Assembly: GCA_018340805.1 (NCBI GenBank)
Contig: JACMZG010001863.1
Location: 53,550,906-53,614,905, forward strand
Origin: Microvelia longipes
Taxonomy: Eukaryota; Arthropoda; Insecta; Hemiptera; Veliidae
Reading direction: 5' to 3'
DNA length: 64,000 nucleotides
Positions 12,220-23,165 of the stretch are shown one piece after another. Position numbers and translations under genes: made by a program. The first letter of the stretch is position 1; each line of letters opens with the position of its first letter. Under the pieces are notes generated by a model. The model searched no databases and was not told where the DNA came from. It was given only the letters and a program-made list of their open reading frames with translations.

Positions 12220-12222
<3 letters not shown>
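10894..12222. mobile_element. Large fold-back element with a tandemly repeated right arm
   Basis: The ends are CAGGGTGGAACAATTCACTT and its inverse AAGTGAATTGTTCCACCCTG, with TA on both sides (TATA tracts), as expected for Tc1/mariner-type targets. The left half (10894-11230) is almost fully inverted in 11231-11520, with the palindrome centre at about 11231 (CATTGTGATAGTACTATCAC...). The right arm is then repeated twice in tandem (about 11521-11849 and 11850-12178, 329-bp period), each with TTAGGTTGGCGCC at the junction. No transposase frame was found. Confidence 0.88.
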
Positions 12223-12285
<63 letters not shown>

Positions 12286-12288
12286 TAT

Positions 12289-12325
<37 letters not shown>
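12223..12325. repeat. (TA)n microsatellite
   Basis: Nearly pure TA dinucleotides between the fold-back element and the SINE1 copy. It may be the SINE tail joined to the TA target of the fold-back element. Confidence 0.97.
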
Positions 12326-12327
<2 letters not shown>

Positions 12328-12547
12328 GCCCTTTTCTTTTTAGGGTCTTTCGCCTTTCAGGGTATTCTCCCTGTGGGAACCATATCGGGTGGGTCACATC
12401 TACTATGCTCAAAGTAAAGCTAAAGTTGGCGATATCTTTTTACATCAAATTCTATTCATAAAAACTGAGAGCATAGCCCAGGCTGTGAACCCCGAACCTC
12501 CGGTGCCGAAGTCTAGTACTATACGACCGCGGCTACGGAGGCAGATT
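12326..12547 (-). mobile_element. SINE1, tRNA-derived SINE copy
   Basis: Over most of its length nearly identical to 2570-2778 and 36050-36252: GGGTGGGTCACATCTACTAT, CTCAAAGTAAAGCTAAAGTT, CATAAAAACTGAGAGCATAG and CGGCTACGGAGGCAGATT. On the minus strand the tRNA-like head comes first and the tail runs into the TA microsatellite. Confidence 0.75.
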
Positions 12548-14522
12548 TAGAGTTATATATAATATCTTTAAAAAATGTAGAATATCGGTGTTTTATACAG
12601 CTTGTAACAGTAGCAGTTTGAATCTGTTTTATGAATTTCAGTGGAGCAACAGGTTTCATTAAAGTTTATTGTGTAATTCATGTTTAAAACTAGAATGGTT
12701 CAGAATAACTGATTTTGTTTTGGTGATAAACTCACAACGGATTTAATAGTGGTTGTGTCTATTATGTTATAAATCTATAATGCTTGAATTATTTTCTACT
12801 TTTTACATTCCCTAATCCTTTATTAAATGGAAAGAGGTAAAGTTTGTGTAATGGAAGTTCACTTCAAAGAGGTAGTTTATGTATGCATAATAAGGCATTA
12901 CATTGGTCAATTACGGCCAATAACAAACAAGCAATGGAATGTGATTACTTGATAATTCTTAGTAGTAAAATATTACATTTTTTTACATTAAACTTTTGTA
13001 CAGCAAAGCCTAAAAATAATAATCAAAATTTAACAGTTATGAAATAAACGAAGAATTTTACGTAAAATGAAATGTAATAGAAGAAGTGTCTCCACCAAAA
13101 TTTATATTTATGACTCTTTTTTTAAGTAAGATGGACTTCATTATTAACTTTACTTCTTTCATCAAATGGATACTTTTTTCAGTAATTTTGTTCGTTGTGT
13201 AAGTAGAGAAGGGAAAGTGACGTCACAATGTCCCAATTTTATGTAGATGAAAAACGAATAAGGTTGATACTTAGGCTCGTTGGACCACGAAATATAATTC
13301 TACTCATACGACATGGATTTACATAAATTTAACATAAAATCCCATCCATGTCAGAGTAAGGGCTAACGATGACACAATGACGAGACATGGATAAATCGAG
13401 GTCTACCAAACCCTCTCGGGTTATATTTAATTCATACCAAACCTTTTATTACCCTACAAAGTTAACTGTGATTGTTATTAACCTTTGCTTTATTTGGTTT
13501 TATTAGGTCTTTCTTAATAAAGGACTAGTCTCACATGCTCTATTCATAAAGTTTGTTACATTTAAAATGTAACAACAATAACTTGATAACAAATCATTGT
13601 TATTATTGTTACAGTCTACAATGTTGATTACTTCAGCTTAAAACAAGGATCTTGAATAAAGGGAATGCACTAATTTACGAATCAACGCACTATGTCGATT
13701 TGCCATATAAAAAAATTACCCCATCAAAAACTAAAAAAATAGAGAGAATTTAACACGAAACACACGTCAAAAACCAACTGCATATGCTTGGTACAAACAG
13801 GGCATGCTTACAACTCTTATAACAGCGCAGGTCTTAAATTTTAGACGCAAATTTACCTCTCAATGGTTTCCAATTGTTTATTGCTTGAGAAGGTTATAAA
13901 CAACCTTAAATCACTCACCTAAGTGGCTAAGTACCAACTTAACAAGCACTACAAATGTAACAATCACGAGAAGCACCGAAGAAAGTTGAGAAGTAAACTC
14001 CATAACCTTGCTACATAACCTGCGTTTGGCGCTTTTTTCATAATAACCATGGGAAGGTAAGTTTGCTCCTATCTCATACACAATCCATTGGGTCAGAAAA
14101 GTTCCTTAATGTGTCATCTCCTTTAGTTAAGATCCTTGGCATAAAACAAAACATAATCTTATTATAAATAGTATATTATGATACAAGGCTGTGAAGAAGG
14201 TCACTTTTACCATGGCGACTTTATTTACTGACGAGCAAAGCGAGTTATTAAAGGAGCCGATGTAAAAGAAAATATTCCCAGTCTTGTAGCATATGCTATT
14301 TTTTCAAGGCATAGTCATAGCAAGACCTATTAAAAAGAAAATCAGTATAATGTATAAACATTTGCCGGTACACTCCTTTCTATCGTCACGTTAGCCAACA
14401 TTTTCATTTCTGGTAGAGCGTTTTCTCTGAATCACTGATTATTAAACATTTGAAAATAAATAATTTATAACTCACTTTCCGGAATTAACAAAACTTTGTT
14501 ATAAACAAAAGCTTGATAAACA
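12548..14522. other. Unassigned 2-kb AT-rich stretch
   Basis: No gene, RNA or dispersed repeat was recognised. One hairpin, TGTAACAACAATAAC / GTTATTATTGTTACAG, lies at about 13567-13613. Short open frames such as 12844-13047 show no family character. Confidence 0.45.
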
Positions 14523-15160
14523 AAAAATCGAGTATGAGGTACCTTGGAACTTTTCCTCATCACATCGGATTCGCTACGTTCATTCTCCCGGCTTCGGACT
14601 CGCTTTGCTCATCTTTAGAAATACAAGTCGTTAAATGTATACTGTAACACGTCTTCGGACTCGCTTCGCTCGTCCTCGTATAGTCAATACATTCGTTTCA
14701 TTCCTAGCGGTCATTTCTCGAGGCTAAGACCATGCTCGATGCTGCTTAACTTTTATGATCCACCAAAAATCAAGATAGACTTATTGTATTATAACAAAAC
14801 CTTGTACACTTATTTATTACGTCAATAGATACACTTGTATCAAATTTTTAATCAATTGCATTACTTTCCCATTTATATATTTTTAAAAAAAAAAAACTTA
14901 TACTAATCATTCGACAAAAATTGAACTAATGCTGAAAATGTGGTGAAACTTAGCACTTATATTATTCATATAAATGGCTATATGCGTGCCAAACTTCAAT
15001 CTGAACGCATAATTTTTCAGAGTTTTATGATTTTTTCAACCACTCAGAGGGGCATAAAACGCCTGAAACGGATGATTCCGGTAACATACCGGTTCCAGAT
15101 ATTTCTGGAAACACAATACTTTTCCTGTATACTTAGGGTATAAATGAGGAATAGTAAGAA
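14523..15160 (+). repeat. Family A dispersed repeat, nearly full length with internal deletion
   Basis: Head GAGGTACCTTGGAACTTTTC, then CGGATTCGCTACG, GACTCGCTTCGCTCGTCC, CTCGATGCTGCTTAAC and the ATTGAACTAATGCTG block, then the tail AATACTTTTCCTGTATACTTAGGG at about 15115-15140. It is a good reference for order along the family. Confidence 0.75.
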
Positions 15161-15289
15161 GAACAATAAATATAATATAATAACCTTGTAGTAAACTTCT
15201 TGTGGGCGCTAGTGGACATTTGAGCAACTTTACCAGCGACAGTAAAAAACTACCTTACTGTCGCAGACGATAAAAACGCATCAGAAATA
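15161..15289. other. Spacer between family A and the 47-bp array
   Basis: A GACAGTAAAAAACTACCTTACTGTC inverted repeat (about 15238-15262, 8-bp arms) is the only structure seen. Confidence 0.5.
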
Positions 15290-16425
15290 GACCACACCTA
15301 CACAAAACGGTTTGCATATGAATTATGTATAAAATTAAACACATCTCCACAAAACAGCTAGAACAGAAATGATGTCTGAAATTAAACAGATTTCCACAAA
15401 ACAGTTACCATAGGAATTATGTCGGAAATTGAAATCATCTCCACAAAAAAGCTAGCATAAGAATTATGTCAGAAATTGAACACATCTCCACAAAACAGCT
15501 AGCATAGGAATTATGTCAGAACACATCTCCACAAAACAGCTAGCATAGGAATTATGTCAGAAATTGAACACATCTCCACAAAACAGCTAGCATAGGAATT
15601 ATGTCAGAAATTGAACACATCTCCACAAAACAGCTAGCATAGGAATTATGTCAGAAATTGAACACATCTCCACAAAACAGCAAATTATGTCAGAATTGAC
15701 ACATCTCCAAAAACAGCTAGCATAGGATTATGTCAGAAATTGAACACCTCCACAAAACAACTAGAACAGAAATGATGTCTGAAATTAAACAGATTTCCAC
15801 AAAACAGTTACCATAGGAATTATGTCGGAAATTGAAATCATCTCCACAAAAAAGCTAGCATAAGAATTATGTCGGAAATTGAGCTAGCATATGAATGTCA
15901 GAAATTGAACACATCTCCACAAAACAGCTAGCATAGGAATTAGTCAGAAATTGAACACTCCACAAAACAGCTAGCATATGAATTATGTCAGAAATTGAAC
16001 ACATCTCCACAAAACAGCTAGCATAGGAATTATGTCAGAAATTGAACACATCTCCACAAAACAGCTAGCATAGGAATTATGTCAGAAATTGAACACATCT
16101 CCACAGCTAGCATAGGAATGTATGCAGCTAGCATAGGAATTTGTCAAAATTGAACACATCTCCACAAAACAGCTAGCATAGGAATTATGTCAGAAATTGA
16201 ACACATCTCCACAAAACAGCTAGCATAGGAATTATGTCAGAAATTGAACACATCTCCACAAAACAGCTAGAACAGAAATGATGTCTGAAATTGAACAGAT
16301 TTCCCCAAAACAGTTACCATAGGACTTATGTCGGAAATTGAACACATCTCCACAAAACAGCTAGCATATGAAATATATCTGAAATTGAACACATCTTTAC
16401 AAAACAGAGGACAAGGAAATAATGT
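15290..16425. repeat. 47-bp minisatellite, about 24 copies
   Basis: The unit reads ACACATCTCCACAAAACAGC, TAGCATAGGAATTATGTCAG, AAATTGA, with a measured period of 47 (for example 15521 to 15568). Variant units (AACAGAAATGATGTCTGAAA...) recur together at about 15360, 15770 and 16270, which suggests segmental duplication within the array. Several units are deleted or fused. Confidence 0.97.
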
Positions 16426-17176
16426 CTAATAGTCCACATCCGAACCATATTAAGCAGCATGCCAAAAAACAATTATTAAAATTCATCTTAAATTGTCATT
16501 TATTAGATTTAAAACATTGTATTTGCGCCTTATATAAACAAAATTAAATGTCAGGGGTAATTGTTCTATTTAAAGCAACGAGCTTTGACCGAAAATTTAA
16601 TAATGCCTTAGTGACCTCTTGCCGGATAGAAGATATTAGCCTCATTAATGTAAAGATAATTTAAATTTATTACCTATATTTTACGATTGTTAATCGCGAA
16701 TTAATTAAAATTACTTAAGAGAAGAAACGTTGTTTATACATGAATTCTATTTTAGATTAATTTTCATATTTTAATAATTGAACGAAATATTGTTTTAGAT
16801 ACATATTCAATTTTACAGAAATTTTAATATTACAGAGATTTTAATATTTCCAGTTTTAATATTTCCTTTCTGATATTGATACACCAAAAGATGAAAATTA
16901 CATTTCTGTAAAATGTAAAATTAATAAGCTTATTATGAAATCTAACACCAAGACAGACTATCTATATTTTACTGCAGTGTGGCTCTCACTCAGAGTAGCT
17001 TTATACCTTGCTTAGTAGATTTCTAAAGGTTTCTTTGTAGAAGGCTCTCTTTACTGAGAGTGGAAGACTTTGTGATAACTCAAAACATCAAAGAAGTTTT
17101 AAGTATTAAACTTTTCATTAGCTAAACTAAGGACTGGGCGGTTTTATTTTATTAGTGTTTTAAACGTTCAAAGTAA
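16426..17176. other. Unassigned AT-rich stretch
   Basis: No gene was found. A short ATTTTAATATTACAGAGATTTT duplication lies near 16820-16850. Confidence 0.45.
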
Positions 17177-17600
17177 ATGATTAGATACACTGATGATGCT
17201 GCGTATTCATGATTAGATACACTGATGAAGATGCTACGGACTCATGATTAGATACACTGATGATGCTGCGTACTCATGATTAGATACACTGATGATGCTG
17301 TGTATTCATGATTAGATACGCAGATGATGCTGCCTACTCATGATTAAATACACTGATGATGCTGCGTATTCATTAGTAAATACACTGATAATGCTGCGTA
17401 CTCATGATTAGATACACTTATGATGATGCGTACTCATGATTAAATACACTGATGATGCTGCGTACTCATGATTAGATACACTGATGATGCTGCGTACTCA
17501 TTATTAGATACACTGATGATGCTGCGTATTCATGATTAGATACACGGATGATGCTGCCTACTCATGATTAAATACACTGATGATGCTGCGTACTCATGCT
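17177..17600. repeat. 32-bp minisatellite, about 13 copies
   Basis: The unit reads GATTAGATACACTGATGATG then CTGCGTACTCAT. Copies are closely matched apart from occasional variants (an extra AAGATG, GCCTACTC). Confidence 0.96.
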
Positions 17601-17649
17601 ATGAAATGATATTCGATTATGTTCTAAGCTATACATTTGTTTTCATAAA

Positions 17650-17740
17650 GTAAAATATCGGGTACGGGGTACTTCAGAACTTTTTCTCATCACATCGGAT
17701 TCGCTACGCTCATACTTTCTGCTTCGGACTCCTCATCACT
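17650..17740 (+). repeat. Family A dispersed repeat, head fragment
   Basis: Shows CGGGTACGGGGTACTTCAGA and CACATCGGATTCGCTACGC, then stops matching after GCTTCGGACTC. Confidence 0.7.
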
Positions 17741-18764
17741 ATTTTCCATGGCGTTTTTAAGACGCTTAATAAGAGGGCCGAAAGTGGCGAGATAACGCTA
17801 ATACAAAGCGCGTTAACCGGGGCTACTCGGTTCCTGTCAGTCAACTACAAAACTGTAACCGCTGCCTCCTGACTCTTTTCTTCGCTGCTCGCCGGTAGAT
17901 ATTTTTATATATTTAATGTTTTATATTTTTATTTATTTCGTTTACTTTATTTGTCTTTGTATGGTCTATGTATTTATTTTACTTCCCTATTTTGATTTTA
18001 ATTTTGCATTCCTTTCATTTTATTGCATTGCTTTTTTATTCTAGTATGTTATTTTTATTTAGAGTATGTTATGTGGTACATTTTTACTTTGTTGGTTAGG
18101 CACTGATGATAATCTGTTAAGATTGAAAGCTGGCTATGTCAAATATATATCATTTGAGGGAAGACACTGTTTTATTTCTTTAAATTATCAAAATACGCAG
18201 TATTTTTTAAGAATAATATATTTAAAATACCCCACCTCCAGACCCCCCCCCCCAAGACAGAAGCCTTGGGTTTGGATTAAATTAAACCCTATCTTTAAGA
18301 GTGGATGAGAATTTAAGAAATATAAGACAAAATATTAAATGATTATACATTTCTTCGCAGGATTGCAGTTTGTATCTTAATGTGCTCTGTTTCCAATTTA
18401 TTATTTTTATTATTAACAACATACTAACATGAAGCTCAGTTCATACTGCTCACATTAACTATATAAGGTATCTGGTAAGAAACAAAAGTGTTAAGTTGGT
18501 ATTCTACAACACCTGGTAGATAATAGAAAGTAGGTTGGTATTACTGCCAAGTTGCTTTTACAATATCAATAGTTTTAAGTACTTTAGTAAACTTAACCTT
18601 TATAAAGTTCATTAGGACGAGGAATTGGTTGAAATTTCCCTTGCGAAAAACGGAGGTCTAATGGATTGCTCAGGTTTGAGAGTTTAGACAACTACTTCAT
18701 TTATTTAATAAACAGATGAAAATTTTATCAACATTTTAGTGTTATAATGCTCGTTTCAAACAAC
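17741..18764. other. Unassigned stretch
   Basis: No gene was found. The part at 17741-17900 is less AT-rich and unlike its surroundings, and a C10 run lies at about 18244-18253. No known family recognised. Confidence 0.45.
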
Positions 18765-19239
18765 TTACTTTATCCTACTATTTATTGTATCCTACTAGTA
18801 ATTTTATCCTACTATTTATAGTATCCTACTATTTATTTTATCCTACTGTTTATTTTATCCCACTATTTATTTTATCCTACTATTTTTTTTCTACTATTTA
18901 TTGTATCCTACTATTTATTGTATCTTCTATTTATTGTATCCTACTATTTATTTGACTTATTATTTATTTTATCCTACTATTTATTGTATCCTACGATTTA
19001 TTTTATCCTACTATTTATTGAATCCTACTATTTATTGAATCCTACTATTTAGTGTATCTTACTATTTCTTTTATCCTACAATTTATTGTATCTTATTATT
19101 TATTGTATCCTACTATTTATTTTATTCTACTATTTATTGTATCCTACTTTTTATTTTATTCTACTATTTATTGTATCCTACGATTTATTTTATCCTACTA
19201 TTTATTTTATTCTACTATTTATTGTATCCTACTATTTAT
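18765..19239. repeat. 17-bp minisatellite, left block
   Basis: Tandem TCCTACTATTTATTGTA and its TTTTA variant, about 28 copies. The array resumes at 19836, so the element between the blocks inserted into it. Confidence 0.95.
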
Positions 19240-19705
19240 TTTTTTTGAGGTAGTACGTAATTGAGCACTTTATTGGACCGTTTTTAGTATGAGAAGCCAA
19301 TCATTATTGTACTAGGAGGTTATTTAGTACTTTTCACCTCTGGGGACAATAATGAATGTAAAAAAACTCCTAGGACGTAAAAGTAATTCATATATTGCCG
19401 CCATTACTGTAATGTAGCGTGTTCAAAAATACAATCTGTGTTAAACCCTCATGTGGTTTATTTAAAAACATTCATTTTGTTTCTGTTTTTGTTCGTAGAC
19501 TAATTTTTTATTCGTTTTTAAAAGGTGTTTTAATTGACAATTTGCGTGTGTTTTATTTGTAAAGCTTTTACATTTTTGAGTAAAAGTGTGAAGCTATGAT
19601 GAATTCAATGACGACTATAATATGGAGTTAATTGGACGTTTGTTTTTTTTTTTTTCAATTAAGTATATAGCGCAATTTATTTAATGAGTGCTACCTCAAA
19701 AAAAA
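19240..19705 (+). mobile_element. Family G TIR element, copy 1
   Basis: Bounded by TTTTTTTGAGGTAG and CTACCTCAAAAAAAA, a terminal inverted repeat of about 14 bp, and strongly similar to 50582-51040. It sits inside the 17-bp minisatellite. The two copies carry, near their 3' end, a short reading frame that is clearest in the other copy (starting MDEFNDDDIWS). It looks like an internally deleted non-autonomous DNA transposon. Confidence 0.8.
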
Positions 19706-19835
19706 TAGTGTATGCCATTCGGCTGAGAATGTCTTTATGTCTTGGCAATTTTTCCCGACTCGCTTCGCTCGTCGGTAAATCTAATTGCCGTGACATAAAG
19801 ACACACTTCTCAGCCTTATGGCATAAATAACTATT
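19706..19835. mobile_element. Family G companion palindrome, copy 1
   Basis: TATGCCATTCGGCTGAGAAT and TTTATGTCTTGGCAATT are inverted as AATTGCCGTGACATAAAGAC and TTCTCAGCCTTATGGCATA around a GACTCGCTTCGCTCGTC centre (19711-19825). The same palindrome follows the other family G copy at the same distance, so the two parts move, or moved, together. Confidence 0.8.
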
Positions 19836-20150
19836 ATTCTACTATTTATTGTATCCTACTATTTATTGTATCTTACTATTTATTGTATCCTACTATTTAT
19901 TGTGTCTTATTATTTATTTTATCCTACTATTTATTGTATCCTTCGATTTATTTTATCCTACTATTTATTGTATCCTACTATTTAGTGTATCCTACTATTT
20001 ATTTTATCCTACAATTTATTGTATCCTACTATTTATTTTAGCCTACTATTTATTTCATCCTACGATTTATTTAACCTACTCTTTATTGTATCCTACTATT
20101 TATTGTGTCTTATTATTTATTTTATCCTACTATTTATTATGTCCTACCAT
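19836..20150. repeat. 17-bp minisatellite, right block
   Basis: Continuation of the TCCTACTATTTATTGTA array, about 18 copies, with TTTTA and TGTGTC variants. The open frame of about 113 codons here is a product of the repeat. Confidence 0.95.
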
Positions 20151-20197
20151 TCGACAAAACATTTTTTACTTGTCTTCATTCCTTCCATAGGTAACTT

Positions 20198-20583
20198 TAT
20201 AATATAGGAAAAGTATTGTGTTTGCTCTAAAACTCCGACACTGGGAGTAAATTTAAATTATTCGTTCCAAGTGTTTTAAGACCTACTAAGTTATTTCATA
20301 AAGTTTTCTGCCTGTATGTGAGTGTGTTTGTGTGTGACTGTTACTATCGTAGGTAACAGTATATGTAGGTAACATAGGAGGGAGCCGGAAGGCTCAAGAT
20401 AAGACCTAGCCTGAAGTAATGTGAATAACGGTTCCAGGCTAGGTTTAAGGGGTTTCGCGGAGTGAGTTTTAGTTGGTATGAGGCAGACCCTGAGTCCAAC
20501 ACTGTTGACAGACCGCTGTCTTCGTGCGTAAATGCATTTCTCTCTCTTTTTTGGTAACATTTTTCCCGCAAGAAAAATTTTGC

Positions 20584-20618
<35 letters not shown>

Positions 20619-20965
20619 AGTATATGTAACCTACGGAGCTGAAACTTTTCTTGACCGTGCAATCCGTACAATTGTTTTTTATGACGTCATTAAAAGGCAA
20701 TAATGCTCAGAAAAATGTCAAAAAAGGCATCTAGGAAAAGTATCGAGATACCCCAACCCGACTTTATTTAATACGTATTTCTAAGGTTTATATCACTTTT
20801 TTAAGCAGCATCAATAGTGTTTAGTACCAGATGGGCAACCGCTGTTGCTGAGACTTAAACGTACATTTTTAACGTCTTAAGATAAACGAAGCGAGTCCAA
20901 ATTGGTGAGTATGAGCGAAGCGAATCCGATAAGGCGAGGAAATGTTCCGGCCTACCTCATACTTG
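20198..20965 (-). repeat. Family A dispersed repeat with nested retroposon
   Basis: On the plus strand the inverted tail comes first (GGAAAAGTATTGTGTTTGCT, TGTGTGTGACTGTTACTATC) and the inverted head last (CGAAGCGAATCCGATAAGGC, near 20915). A poly(A) retroposon interrupts it at 20368-20616. The middle is diverged. Confidence 0.7.
20368..20616 (+). mobile_element. Poly(A)-tailed retroposon with target duplication
   Basis: About 215 bp of unfamiliar sequence followed by a run of about 32 A (from 20585), flanked by the 12-bp duplication ACAGTATATGTA at 20356-20367 and 20617-20628. The body has two inverted segments: GAGCCGGAAGGCTC, and CCTAGCCTG ... CAGGCTAGG. It could be a 5'-truncated LINE end, an RNA-derived SINE or a processed transcript; no coding or tRNA match was seen. 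Confidence 0.8.
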
Positions 20966-21193
20966 AAATTATTCATTTAAAAAAAATATGTAATTAACAT
21001 GTTTAAATAAAAATTCAATCTTGAATATTTTACGAACTTAAAATAGGTGAGGATAAAAAAATTTATCTTAAATATTTTACGAACTTAAAATGATTGAGGA
21101 TAAAATTTGAGAATAAAATGGAAATTGAAGATGATAAATATGATAAAGCAGATAAAAAAATGGAAATGAAAGACAGATATTGAAGGTTATAAA

Positions 21194-21283
21194 CATAGAG
21201 ATATTATACTAGAGGGAGCATAGCCTATTTCAAAATTTAACCGTCAGGGCCTCTCTAGTATCTTTCTATATCACTACTCTATG
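21194..21283. mobile_element. Family B MITE, internally deleted 90-bp copy
   Basis: Begins with CATAGAGATATTATACTAGA and ends with ...TACTCTATG, and is flanked by the perfect 8-bp duplication GTTATAAA on both sides. Most of the interior is gone, which shows that the ends are enough for movement or that it deleted after insertion. Confidence 0.8.
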
Positions 21284-21400
21284 GTTATAAAGACGATAAT
21301 TGTTTTGTGAACCTATTTTTTTTTAAATCAATGCAGCAGTTTGATGTGTATTTGTTTAGAAGAAAAAAGTGCACACATTCTTTCATGACATACGTGGATT

Positions 21401-21726
21401 CATAGAAATATTATTACTAGAGGGGCCCTATCGGTTGAATTTTGAAACATCAAAAAAGTAACCTGAACACTGAACACCCTTGAGTATTGATATGATGAAA
21501 TAAACATAAAAAAATACAGTGACATGTATAATAAAACGTTTATAATAGGAAACAAAACCCAAACAATGCGGGAAAAATCGACAACGATTGATTTGTTATA
21601 ACCTTAACCTTCTACTAGAGGAGGTTTCAATGAGGTTACACGGAGCCCCTGAGAGCCCCAAAAAGATGTTTCAGGCCTCTTAATGTAATAAGATAGGCTA
21701 TACCCCCTCTAGTGTATAACTCTATG
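21401..21726 (+). mobile_element. Family B hAT-like MITE, copy 3
   Basis: Ends CATAGAAATATTATTACTAG and CCCCCTCTAGTGTATAACTC-TATG, flanked by a perfect 8-bp duplication, CGTGGATT. The interior is colinear with copies at 7662, 9012 and 58416 (AGTAACCTG, GAGGTTACACGGAGCCCCTG). Confidence 0.88.
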
Positions 21727-22502
21727 CGTGGATTCATGTTAATCTTAATGACACGGCATATTCTAAATATTTTAAGCATATTAATAATAAGAAAGGTGGA
21801 CGAATGATAAAGAGAGTTGGGGTCAATTTCATTAATATTTATATCTTGTTTTTCTTCATCCAACGAGATAGAAGGCTTACAGTTATGAGGTTATAAATAT
21901 AATACTTTATCTGAGTCGCTATGAAGACGTTTTTCGTAATAATTGTAATGTCCTGTACTGGGAAACACAACACCTGATGATTTTCTTTCGGGTGAATATA
22001 TAAGAAAAGAAGAAAAACTGGATTGTTGAGAAAATTGCAGATTCTCTGTTTTATTTTTAAAAAGGAGTCTTCTTGCTTGATCCTGTATGAGTGATGGCCT
22101 AATAAGACCCGGCGGTAATGTCGATTTAAGGGTCTGTTAGAAGGAAAAATAGGGCAAAAAATTCCTATTATTATGGCTCAGTGAAAAGTTGGGTTGGTTC
22201 TCGCAGTTTTGGATCCCCGTTGCTCCATTAACATGCAGCGAGGTGTAAAATATTGTTATAGCTATAAAAATAATTTTAAACTTTTCATAATAACTCTATA
22301 CGCTATTTTGTAATAATATATTGTATTCTTAAATATAGTTTGGGCACCATTTAGATTTGAAACGGAGAAGGAACCTCTTGTTCTGAACACAGTAAGCGGT
22401 CTAGTTTCCCATGATTGAAGTCTTTGTTTTTCTCTTATACCATTGTATCTGTTTGTGGTTTTGGAACATTATACTACTTCTCGTGTGCCGCCAAAAATAA
22501 AA
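21727..22502. other. Unassigned stretch
   Basis: No gene, RNA or dispersed repeat was recognised. Confidence 0.45.
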
Positions 22503-22690
22503 AAAATATTTACGGGGTACCTCGGAACTTTTCCTCGCTACATCGGATTTACTACGCTCATTCTCACTAATCCGGACTCGCTTTACTCGTCTTAAAACAC
22601 TAAATACATTGGTACTCCCAGCGGTAACACACTCAGCCAGTATCCTCTCTCGATGCAGCTTAACTTCAATGATCCAACTAAAACTCCAGA
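22503..22690 (+). repeat. Family A dispersed repeat, head fragment
   Basis: Shows GGGGTACCTCGGAACTTTTC, CTACATCGGATTTACTACGC, the GACTCGCTTTACTCGTC block and the GCAGCTTAACTTCAATGATC block, then loses similarity. Confidence 0.75.
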
Positions 22691-22974
22691 TATATTTGCC
22701 TAAGAATCTGAATTTTCGCCATTTATCTGTGATTTTTTTTCTCATTTGTTGCTGGGTAAATAACAATTTTGTGGTTTTCAAGAGTATTTAATGTTATTAT
22801 AGTGAATAACTAAGTTTAAGATTTTAAATTAAGCAAAATTTTGTATTTTAAAATAAAATAAAAGTTTTATTTGTAAAAATTGTTTCCTTTCTAGAGAGAT
22901 AACCTTGTACTTACCGCGGAAAAAATCATTACACCCTCTTTAATTAAAAAAAATAAATATATGTCCTCGGCTCT

Positions 22975-23165
22975 CGTTCCCGGCTCTTGGTTTAAATATA
23001 ATGGTTCCTCGGCTACGCTCTGGGTTTAAATATAATGGTTCCTCGGCTACGCCTCTGGGTTTAAATATAATGGTTCCCTCGGCTACGCCTCTGGGTTTAA
23101 ATATAATGGTTCCCTCGGCTACGCCTCTGGGTTTAAATATAATCGTTCCCTCGGCTTACGACTCA
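22975..23165. repeat. 36-bp minisatellite, about 5 copies
   Basis: The unit reads GGCTACGCCTCTGGGTTTAA then ATATAATGGTTCCCTC. The 36-bp period keeps a plus-strand frame open; that frame is not supported as a gene. Confidence 0.95.

Noticed and set aside
13559..13613. Hairpin TGTAACAACAATAAC/GTTATTATTGTTACAG as a microRNA precursor
   Set aside because: The arms are only about 15 bp with a short loop, too small for a typical precursor.
15290..17600. CRISPR-like arrays
   Set aside because: Units are contiguous tandem repeats with no unique spacers, and the context is eukaryotic.
19849..20190. Plus-strand hydrophobic frame of 113 codons that looks like a membrane protein
   Set aside because: Translation of the 17-bp TCCTACTATTTATTGTA array; its hydrophobic look is a composition effect.
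20291..20700. Two minus-strand frames of about 120 codons with poly-Phe
   Set aside because: Both cross the poly(A) tail of a retroposon and are not conserved-looking.
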